From Parvularia atlantis (taxonomy: Eukaryota > Opisthokonta > Rotosphaerida): a stretch of 28,069 nucleotides of DNA. The position numbers and the translations under genes were made by a program. The DNA is taken from assembly GCA_943704415.1 (NCBI GenBank), contig CALSCO010001045.1:1-28069 (forward strand), in the 5' to 3' direction. Positions 19,998-28,069 of this stretch are shown here, one piece after another (the first letter of the stretch is position 1; every line of letters begins with the position of its first letter). Below the pieces are notes generated by a model. It had not been told where the DNA came from and did no database searches. It saw only the letters and a program-made list of their open reading frames with translations.

Positions 19998-22900
19998 ATG
20001 TCGCGGCAACCGACCATCTCTCTGTTCGCGTGGCTGTCGAACGCGACGACGCGCGACGAGCCGATCAAGGTGCGTGCCGCGAAGGGTGCGCGGGGGGTGC
20101 GTGCGCGTGGCTGACGGCGCGGCCCGTGCCGCATGCGTGCGTCGCAGGGCGGGGCCAAGACGATTGCGCAGCTGCTCAACCAGGGCGCCAATATGCGCGG
20201 GACCGACTCGGCGCACAAGAGCCTCGTCTTCCACCTGCTGCAGCTCGAGCCCAAGTACTGGAACGCGATCACCGCGTTCTGCGACGCGCAGGTGCGCGCA
20301 CTGCATTCCGCTCGGGCAGGGCGCGCCTCACACGCGCCGCGCGTCAGCCTGGCAAGCAGCAGCTGCTCAGCGACGTCGTCGTCTCGTCGCTGCGGCAGAC
20401 TACCGACATGCTCCACGTCGCCGCGGCGCGCGGCAAGGTGGCGCCCGCCCCGCCCGCCGCAGCCAGCACGCTCATCCATACGCACACCACGCAGGCCGCG
20501 ACGCTGCAAAAGTTCTTCGAGGAGACGCGGCGCCTGCCGTGTCACGCCGAACTGCAGCGCGCGCTCAACGAGTCGGCGCCGCCGCCGCACAACGGCACGC
20601 CGCTGCAGGTGAGGCGGCCATGGCGCCGGCACACGGCGCTGCTCACGTCGCACACGCACGCGCAGATCGCCGCGCGGCACGGCAAGGACGCGCTCCTGCG
20701 CGTGCTGCTGGACCACACCGAGGTCGCCAACGCGCTGACCGTGCGCGACGCGTTCATCCTCGCGGCCATGGCCAACGCGCCCGGCGCCAAGCCGCGCGAG
20801 TGCATGACCATGTGCAGCGACTGGCTCGTGCGCAACGGGCACGTGCACCTGAGCGTCGATCAGCTCTGGCCAGCGCGCATCTTCCCACGCGACTCGCCCG
20901 CGCTGCTGTACGCCTGCGAGCTCGTGCCGCCGACGTGGATCGACATCGAGAAGCACAACACGATCCTGCACTTTGCCTGCCTCCAGGGCGACACGCGCGC
21001 CGTTACCGCGAGCCTGGCCCGGCCCGACGCGAGCGCGCTCGTCACGGCCGTCAACCTCAAGGGCCAGACGCCGCTGCACTACGCGCTCTCGTTCGGCTTT
21101 GCCGACTGCGTGCGCGCGCTGCTGCAGGCTGGCGCGGACCCGAGCACGGTCGATAGCTACGCCAACAGTGCGCGCCTCGCGCGACTTGGTGTCCTGTTCT
21201 CACGCGCGCCGCCCGGCCCAGCCCCGCTCAACCAGGCCGTGTACGTCATCAACACCACGGGCGGCACCCCCGCGCACGAGCAGGCCCTCGTCGTCTTTGC
21301 CGACTACGACGAGCGCACGCGCGAGGTCACGCTAGACGCGCTCAACGCAGCCCTCGGCATGTACAACCGCGAGCTCATGCGCGACGCGGCCATCACTGCG
21401 CTCTTCCAGGCCGCGCACTGGCCCCGGCCGGCGCTGCTGCAGCTGATGGGCACCGAGAGCGGCGCGCACATCCTGCCGACGGCGCTCGAGCGCGGCATGC
21501 TCTCGCGCGACGTCATGACGCCCGACCTCGTCTGGCTGTGCATCCAGGCGCGCTGGCCGCTCGATCGCCTGCGCCTCCTGCTTTCGCTCGTCGACATCGC
21601 CCGCCCGCGCGAGGACGACCACATGACCGTCCTCGCCCTGTGCGCGCTCGAGCCGGGTCTTGCCGGCGCCCTGCGCACGCTGCTCGAGCTCGGCGCCGAC
21701 GTCAACGTATGCGACCGCGACAGCCGCACGCCCCTGCACCACGCCGCCGCAGCAGCCAATGTCGAGGCCGTGCGCCACCTCTTGCGCGCGGGCGCCGACC
21801 GCGACGCGCGCGACGCACTCAGCAAGACGCCCGACGACTACTGCCAGCCCCCGGCGCCGGGCGCGGCCGCTGCCGCCAGCACCTACGGGCGGCCGACCAC
21901 CGGCGCCTCGCCCGCGCAGGTCGCGGCGTGGACCCAGGTACACGCGCTGCTCACGTCGTCGGCCGCTGTGCCCGCAGCCCTCGGCACATCAGGCGCCCCG
22001 GTGCAGTTTGGGCGGTCGCCGCCGCTGCCGAGCACCGCACTCGCGCCGCCACCCCATCACCTGCAGTACCAGCAGGGGCAGGGGCACGCGCAGCAGCACT
22101 CGCAGCAGCACTCACGGTCGCAGTCGGCCATGGCGCACCGGCACTCGAGCAGCCCGCGGCCGATGCCCGTGCCCGCTGGCGGTCGCGGGACACCCGCGTC
22201 GGCACTCGGCGGCGGCATCAGCCCGCGCTCGGCGTCAATGGTCGTGCCGCAGCAGCGCCCGCGCGCCCCGGCGCAGTACGACCCGTTCAACTTCTCGTCG
22301 CTCAACGCGCCGCCCGCGCTTGACGCGTACCGCAGCCGCCCCGACGACGCCGACGCGGACGTCTTTGACGCAACCGACTCTGCCGACGCCCTCGCCCTCG
22401 TACCCGGCGCGATCCTGCTCGACGACGATGACGACGATAACGGTGCTCGCGGCCGCGACAACAACGACGGCCCGACGCGCGACGACAACGCCGGCGACGA
22501 CCTCGCGCCAGGCCCAGCACACCGCGAGCGGCGCAGTGGACGCGCGCACCGCCGCAGCCGCGCGCAGCAGGACGACAGCGACGCCCACGCGCGGGGCAGC
22601 CCGGGCGGCGCGGCCGGTAGCGACGGGCAGGGACGCAACGCAAGCGCGCCGATTGCCATCGGGCCGCGCGCCGCCTTCACGACGGGCACGACGGCCGGCA
22701 CGATCGCGCGCTCGCCCCTCCTCACCGACAGCGACCCTGTCCTGCGCGACCTGCTCATGCACGCGTCGCTCTCGCCCCAGGGCGGCGCGTTTGCCTTCTC
22801 GCCGTCGTCGCCGGCGGCCTTCGCGGCGGCCTACGACCACGCGGGTGGTGGCGCGGGCTTTGCGCCGCGCTCGCTGCCTGCGTACGGGCGCACGACGGGC

Positions 22901-23230
22901 TTCAACCCACCGTCGGGCGGCGGCGCAGGCAGCGGCAGCACTGCGCAGCGCTCGCCGGCGACGACCGGTCCTGCGCGGCCGTCGCAGCTCTCGTTCGACA
23001 CGATCGCCTCGGCACGGCAGCGCGGCTTTGGTAGCAGCAGCAGCAGCAGCGGGGTGGCCGGGAGCTACGAGCCGGCGGCGCCTGCTTCGTCGCTCGCCTC
23101 GTCGCTTGCGTCATCGCTGTCGCCGGGCGTAACGCTGCTGGACCGGCCGGGCCTCGGGCTGGGCGACGCGGGCGGGCCTGCCTCGGGTGCGCCGACATTT
23201 CTCGTGCCGCCGACGCGCTGGCCGATGTGA
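19998..23230 (+). CDS. Ankyrin-repeat protein with long disordered tail
   Basis: Six exons: 19998-20069, 20148-20291, 20348-20437, 20495-20608, 20666-21167, 21222-23230; 976 aa. Ankyrin repeats mediate protein binding. Clear units include GTPLQIAARHGKDALLRVLL, NTILHFACLQGD, GQTPLHYALSFGFADCVRAL, LLQAGADPSTVDSYANTPLN and SRTPLHHAAAAANVEAVRHL. Intron 5 (54 nt, no stop) can be read through, but its removal restores the ankyrin motif YANTPLNQAV, so splicing is preferred. Between the two repeat groups is a helical stretch without a known domain (about 330-470). From about residue 560 the tail is Ala/Ser/Pro/Gln-rich, with a Gln/His segment, an Asp run (LLDDDDDDNG) and Ser runs; it is likely disordered. 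No membrane segment, signal or catalytic motif is seen. The family is not recognised and no specific function is assigned. The start is the first ATG after the AT-rich gap. Confidence 0.85.
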
Positions 23231-23306
23231 GAGACTGCTTGGGTGTGTTGCCGCTGCGAACGGAGTGAACCACGTGGCGGACGGCATTCCGAGTGCGCCG
23301 ACAGCC
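23231..23306. other. 76-bp gap between ankyrin gene and RBM5-like gene
   Basis: Tandem gene gap that must contain the ankyrin gene's 3' UTR and the next promoter. Nothing recognisable beyond a short TTGGGTGTG patch. Confidence 0.5.
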
Positions 23307-26138
23307 ATGGGCGACCGTGCACGTGACCGTGACCGCGACCGCGACCGCGACCGCGACCGCGACCGCGACCGCTGGCGCCACGACCGCTACGAGCACGAGC
23401 AGCGCCACGACCGCCACGACCGCCACGACCGCCACGACCGCCACGAGCAGCGGCGGCACCGCAGCCGCAGCAGGAGCCGCAGCCGCAGCAGGAGCCGCAG
23501 CCGCAGCTGCGAGCGCCCACGGGTGCGGCCCCGGTGCACGCCATCGCACGCGGCTGACGCGCGCAACATCGTAGGGCAAGTGGGAGGAGTTCCGGCCGCG
23601 CCCGTCGAAGACGCTGGTGCTGCGTAGCGAGCGGCCGGGCGCATTTACGGACGAGGAAGGGGTGCGGCGCCGACGACCACGCCCCGCTGCTTCTGTCGTT
23701 GCGCTGACGCTTGCGCGCGCGACGCGGCAGCTGTCGCAGTGGCTCAAGACGTTCCCGCAGGCCGTGACGGACGTGCGCGTGCTGCGCGACCGCGTCACGG
23801 GTGCGTTTCGGCCGCGATGACTGGGATGCAGCGCGCTGACGCCGGCAAAAAATAAACGACGCAGGCGCGCTCGTCGGCCCGACCTACGTCGACTTCCCGA
23901 ACAAGTACATTGCAATGGAATTCCTGCGTGCGCACGGCGCCGCCCTGCTGTACCAGGGCGAGGTGCTGCAGGTGGACTTTTGCGACGAGGTGGCCGACCC
24001 GGACCGCGGCGGGATGGTGCGCGCCGCTTCGTAGCGGCAAGCGGCCGTCGTCGTCGCGCGCGCTGAGCACGCCGGGTGCAGGGCTTCAAGCCGCCCGTGT
24101 CGCACTTTGGCCGCCACAACGACGGCACGTCCGACAAGTCCAACGAGCCGACCAACATCCTGCTCGTACAGGGGCTAGACGCGCTCACGGGCGAGGAAGA
24201 GGTGTGTGCGAGCCGCGCTCTTCTTGTGTGACGACGGCGCGCGCAGCTGTTTGACGCGCTCAGCCTCTACGGCGCCGTGTACCAGACACGCGGCGCGCGC
24301 GACAGCTCTACCAACACGGCCGTGGGCTTTGCCTTTGCCGACTACGAGACGCTGGCGGTGTTGTTCTGCCGCGTTGCCGCCGCCCGTGCCGCCTGCTGAC
24401 GCACCGGTGCCGCCAATGCTGTGCTGCATGGACCCGTTTGTGCCGGATGCCGCATACGAGGATTCCAGGACGCGCAACTGGCCATGATGCACCTCGGCCG
24501 CACGACGACGCCGTTCCAGCTCCACGGCAAGACCTTGCGCTTTTCCTACGCGAGCCCATCGTTCGTGCCCTGACGCGATGGCCTGGCCCGCGCCGTGTCT
24601 GCCGCGCACAAGGTCGTCCTGACCAGTCCCGCCCCCCCGCCGCGTCCTGCTCGAACGGCCGCAGAACCGCCGGCGCCCATCTCGACAGCTACTGGGACCA
24701 GTTCATCAAGCTGCGCAAGTACAAGCGACCGGCGCCCGCGCGTCCCACCGCGCCCACGCCCGCACCCGCCGCCGCTGCGCCCGTCCGCGCGCCCTCGCCC
24801 TCGCCTCCGCCACAGACCAAGCCCGTGACGGAGGAGGACGAGCTGCAGTCGTTCTACGCCATGCTGGGGCCTGCTGTGGACGAGGGCACACAGCGCCCTG
24901 CGGACATTTTCACCGTGCCGACGTCATCGCTCGCGGCCGTTGCGCGCACCGTGGCCGATCCGCCTGCGCCCGTCATCGGCCCTGTCATTCCTGCGCAGGC
25001 GATCGCCGCGGCCGCGCCTTTGATCGGGCCCGTCATTCCGCCGTTGGTCGCGAAACCGCCTGGAGAAGCGGCGACGTCTTTACCCGAGGCCGCGTCGGCA
25101 ATGGTCAAGGCGCCCCTACCGGCCGCGCTCGCGAGCGCCGCGCCAGCACTTGCCGCGCCAGCCATGATCACCGTGGCGCGCCCCGAGCCGGTCGCAGAAG
25201 CGCCGCGGCCGCGCACGCCCGAGGCACTTGCACGAGGCACAAGCGCGCTGTGCGCGTGCGACGCCGGACACGACGCACTGACCGCTGCGCATGTGCGCTC
25301 GTGCGCGCAAGCAGACGACAGTGAGACGCACGAGCCCGAGCCAGAGGAGGAGCCGCTGAAGCTGGAGGACGTGAACGTGGACGAGGCGATGCTGCTCGAC
25401 TTTGACAACCGTATCTGCCGCCTGTGCCAGCGCCAGTTCAAGCTGCCCGCAACGCTCGAGCGGCACGCGCGCGAGTCGGACCTGCATCGGGTGCGAGACA
25501 CGCGCCGCCATCATCGCGGGTGCAGGCTGATGGTACTCGCGCACGCACAGGAGAACTTGGACAAGCGCCGTCGCGAGATCCTGCGCAAGCTCAAGAAGGG
25601 CAGCGTCGTGCCGCTGGACGAGTCTGAGCAGGCCGAGCTGATGGAGCGCGAGGTGCGCGCGCGCATTTGTCCGTCGCGGGCTGCTCTGCTTACGCACGTC
25701 GACAGCTGACCTACCGCAACCGCGCGGCCGAGCGGCGCTCGATGTACCACCAGCCCGGCAAGCTGTACCAGCCGCCGCGGCAGCGCGTGCCCGTGGGCAA
25801 GGCCAAGCCCGAGTTTGAGCAGCCGACGCGGCACGGCATCGGCGAGGACAACATCGGCAACAAACTCCTGCAGCAGATGGGCTGGAGCAAGGGGGAGGGG
25901 CTCGGGCGGCACGGCACGGGCATCGTTGATCCGATCAAGGCGCGTCGTGAATGGCGCGCGATCGCCCGCCCGGGCTGAACGCGCGTGCACGCACGCGCAG
26001 GCGACCATGTACGCACAAGGCGCGGGGCTGGGCTCGGGCAACGTCATGGCCGAGGTCGACGCGGGCGACTCGGCCAAGGACATCTCGCGCAAGATCGCAC
26101 GCGCGCGGTTCATGGCGACCAACAAGGATGACGAGTGA
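23307..26138 (+). CDS. RBM5: RBM5/RBM10-like splicing factor (two RRMs, C2H2 finger, G-patch)
   Basis: Twelve exons: 23307-23522, 23575-23661, 23731-23800, 23865-24016, 24082-24201, 24247-24357, 24469-24560, 24665-25249, 25322-25490, 25551-25652, 25706-25939, 26001-26138; phases fit, 691 aa. RBM5/RBM10 are spliceosome-associated regulators of 3' splice-site choice. Order: Arg-Asp and Arg-Ser dipeptides (1-70); RRM1 (about 84-165; [18 protein letters not shown]); RRM2 (about 190-283; [33 protein letters not shown]); Pro/Ala-rich linker; C2H2 finger (about 509-533; [17 protein letters not shown]); AAERR box ([14 protein letters not shown]); G-patch ([19 protein letters not shown]); and the family end GAGLGSGN. 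The RanBP2 finger between the RRMs and a clear OCRE repeat are not visible. Introns 24358-24468 (111 nt) and 24561-24664 (104 nt, GTTCGT donor) are the least certain. The last intron, 25940-26000, needs a GC donor. The 25250-25321 intron is in frame and optional. Confidence 0.9.
23325..23510. repeat. Tandem coding repeats (Arg-Asp, Arg-His-Asp, Arg-Ser)
   Basis: Three adjoining arrays: GACCGC hexamers (to about 23372), CACGACCGC nonamers (about 23402-23449) and an 18-nt CAGCAGGAGCCGCAGCCG-type unit (about 23461-23508). They encode RD, DRH and RS dipeptide tracts typical of splicing factors. Confidence 0.9.
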
Positions 26139-26221
26139 TGTGCTTTGTTTGCGCAGGCGCCACGCACACAGCAACAACAAATCTCAGACAGGGCCGCGCG
26201 CACTGACAGAGGAATGCCGGG
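26139..26221. other. 83-bp convergent gap between RBM5-like and EF-hand genes
   Basis: Holds two opposed 3' ends. Contains TGCTTTGTTTGCG and CAACAACAAATC patches, richer in A/T than the exons, but no AATAAA. The transcripts probably overlap. Confidence 0.55.
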
Positions 26222-27866
26222 TCACTGGCCGCCCGACAGCTCGATGCGCACGACGTCGTAGCCCTGCTGCTTCAGGTTGGCGACCATGGCGGGGATGTCG
26301 TCCTTTCGCATGCCGAGGTCGTTCTGCGGGCGTGTGCGTGAGCGTGGGTTGACGAGGCCGGCGTCGCGCGTGCGAGGCTGCGCTGCGCGTACCTGGATCT
26401 CGAGCACCTTCTGCGTGCCGTCGCGCAGCGTCGCGAGCACGCGCCGGTTGGTCGTGTTCTCGGCCCAGCCTTTGCCGCCGCTGATGTGGAACGCGTTGCT
26501 GCGCGCGCACATCAGACAGGCGCTGCGCACATACAGGGCGATGCAGGCCGCACCGGAGCATCAGCTCAAAGTAGTCGTCGTTGTCGATGTTGCAGCTGGC
26601 CGCACGCGCGGGGGGGCGCGAACATCAGCCGTTGTGTGCGGTATGCGGCCGCCGCGCGAGCACCTGATCCACTCAAAGTACTCGACAAACTCGGCCTCGG
26701 TCACGGCGCCGCTCTTGTCCTTGTCCCAGGCCTGCAGGAACACGTCGATCGCCTTCTGCTCCGTCCACTCGCCCGAGAGCACGCGCGGGTGCTGGCTCAC
26801 ATTGTACTTGCGCGCGATCTCCTGCGCCGTGAGCGTGCCTGCGCGAGCGGCTGAGCGCGCTGCGCGTGGCTATGCGCGCGTTCACTGCGCACCGTCGCCG
26901 TTCTCGTCCAGCGTCGAGAAGGCCAGCTTGACGAGCGCGAGGCGGTGCTCGTTCATCGCACCGCGCACGCCGCGGATGAACTCGTCGTATGAGATCGAGC
27001 CGCTGCAATCGATGCGGGCCATCGGTCAGGCCGAGCGCCCTCGCGTGCGTGCGACCAGCGCGCCGCACCTGCCGTCCAGGTCGAACGCCTGGAACACGCG
27101 CTCGTTCTCGGCGCGCGAGAGCGCGAGGCCGTAGCCGCGCAGGAGCAGGTCCATGCCCTTGGCCATCTCCTCGCGGCTGATCTTGCCGTCGCGGTTCTTG
27201 TCGATGATGCTGCTCGCTCGCGGGATGAGCGGTGCCGCGGCTCAACAGGGCGCTCGCGCGCACCGGAACTGGCGGCCGATGTCCTGCAGCGCCTGGAAGC
27301 CGCCCGCGCGCGCCGCCAGGACCTCGCGGACCTTGCCGATGGTCGTCGTGGCGCGGATCTTCTTGTCGCCGCGCTGCGCACGTCCCCCCCCCTTGCGTCA
27401 CCGGGCAGGCGCCCGGTTTGCGGGCGCGCACCTTGAACAGCGCGTGCGCAAACTCCTGCAGGTCGATCATGCCCGAATTGTCAAGATCGACTGCGGGTGT
27501 GCGTGCGGCCGTGCGGGCGGGCGGGGCTGAGTTGCAGGGCGGCAAGGGCAGCCCAGCGCGTGCGCACAGCGGCTGAAGAGCGCGTCGAGCTCCCGGTCGA
27601 CGCCGGTGAAGTTGAGCTTGATCACGGCCTTGACAAACTCGGCGCGGGTGACCCGGCCCGACCCGTTCTCGTCGAGCGTCTTGAACACGGTGCGCACGGC
27701 CGCGACCGGGTTGTCGTTGTAGTTGGACAGCGTCTCGACCTGGGCGCGGCGATCTGCGGGCGCCCACTGGGAGCGCCCGGTCGCGTCGCACCTTCTGCTG
27801 CAGCGCCTTCTCGACCGAGTCGACCGAGAACGTGTTGACCGGCGTGACCGAGTGTACGCCGAGCAT
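26222..27866 (-). CDS. Calcyphosin-like calcium sensor with six EF-hands
   Basis: Ten exons: 27792-27866, 27568-27739, 27432-27490, 27264-27373, 27069-27209, 26893-27002, 26664-26838, 26554-26595, 26393-26498, 26222-26323; phases agree, 363 aa. Six EF-hand loops each have Asp at 1, Gly at 6 and Glu at 12: DENGSGRVTRAE, DLDNSGMIDLQE, DKNRDGKISREE, DLDGSGSISYDE, DENGDGTLTAQE, DKDKSGAVTEAE. The region after loop 4 (IRGVRGAMNEHRLALVKLAF), HPRVLSGEWTEQ and CNIDNDDYFELMLRNAFHI are signatures of calcyphosin and its ciliary relatives, so a cytosolic or flagellar calcium sensor is likely. Human CAPS has four EF-hands and about 190 aa (recalled); this one has an added N-terminal pair and a C-terminal extension (TNRRVLATLRDGTQKVLEIQ, ending RIELSGGQ) of unknown role. 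All loops look able to bind calcium. Confidence 0.9.
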
Positions 27867-27984
27867 GGTGCGGTCTGCGGCTAGAGGCGCGCGGGACGGT
27901 CAGCCTCACATGTTCAGACCGTAGAGACCTTTTCGCGCTTTATGAAGCAAAGTACCCACTTCTCTCCATTTTTCTCTTTTCCAG
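27867..27984 (+). other. Leader/promoter region with a pyrimidine-rich splice acceptor
   Basis: 118 bp, AT-rich for this window. It ends in a 28-nt pyrimidine-rich tract running into CAG at 27982-27984. No start codon in frame with the downstream exon is found, so the first exon is unclear. It probably also holds the promoter of the divergent EF-hand gene. Confidence 0.5.
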
Positions 27985-28069
27985 GTGGGCTTTTTCGTGC
28001 GCGCCTTCCAGGAGGCCGCGCCAGAGACCAAGAAGGAAACCGCCAAGGAGCGACAGGCCCGCCAGCAGC
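27985..28069 (+). CDS. 5' part of an unrecognised gene (runs off the right edge)
   Basis: After the acceptor at 27984 one frame stays open to the edge and looks like protein: GFFVRAFQEAAP followed by a Lys/Glu/Gln/Arg-rich, probably helical stretch (KKETAKERQARQQ). The start codon is not visible in this frame. A short upstream ORF, ATG at 27943, would join in another frame and gives a less natural sequence. No family is assigned on 28 codons. Confidence 0.45.
   Translation, partial: MGFFVRAFQEAAPETKKETAKERQARQQ

Noticed and set aside
23850-23858. AATAAA as a poly(A) signal in the RBM5-like gene
   Set aside because: It lies just before a splice acceptor inside intron 3, and the frame continues through nine more exons with family motifs.
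1-28069. Transposons, virus-like elements, tRNA or rRNA genes
   Set aside because: No reverse transcriptase, transposase, integrase or capsid motifs, no long terminal repeats, and no tRNA-like cloverleaf were noticed. Nearly all of the sequence is accounted for by host genes. I could not run a search.

Overview
The window is a GC-rich, gene-dense piece of nuclear DNA from a unicellular eukaryote. The genes are cut by about 100 very short introns, mostly 45-70 nt. Most begin GTGCG, have a CTCAC or CTGAC branch-point-like motif close to the 3' end, lack a polypyrimidine tract, and end in AG. Nearly every long open frame here is a shadow. I rebuilt the genes by joining exons whose phases agree and whose joined protein matches a known family. 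A six-EF-hand calcyphosin-like protein hints at a flagellate. A full TEP1 gene beside WDR13, RBM5/10 and SGF29 orthologues suggests a protist close to the opisthokont/apusomonad part of the tree. That placement is a guess.

Layout, left to right. 2-355 (+): 3' end of an unrecognised gene. 410-2853 (-): SGF29-type tandem Tudor protein with a long N-terminal half that carries an ING-like segment. 2924-4384 (-): a PP2C phosphatase that stops short about two thirds of the way through its domain, beside a run of 13 G. 4450-6250 (-): a CUE domain plus a glycoside-hydrolase-like barrel; an in-phase intron would join it to the PP2C exons. 6448-7303 (-): MYND-finger protein. 7332-9241 (+): WDR13. 9274-19916 (-): a complete TEP1 orthologue (TROVE, von Willebrand A, DUF4062, NACHT, WD40; 46 exons, about 2703 aa). 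19998-23230 (+): ankyrin-repeat protein. 23307-26138 (+): RBM5/RBM10-like splicing factor. 26222-27866 (-): calcyphosin-like EF-hand protein. 27985-28069 (+): start of another gene.

Intergenic gaps are tiny (28 to about 200 bp), so several promoters must be shared or overlap. The genes do not form one pathway. Chromatin reading (SGF29), splicing (RBM5), calcium sensing and an RNP scaffold (TEP1) are ordinary eukaryotic housekeeping. The most interesting items are the complete TEP1 with an intact metal-binding motif in its vWA domain, the six GC-AG introns, the possible CUE-hydrolase-PP2C fusion, and the intron with five tandem branch-point motifs. I saw no transposon, virus-like element, CRISPR array, rRNA or tRNA gene.
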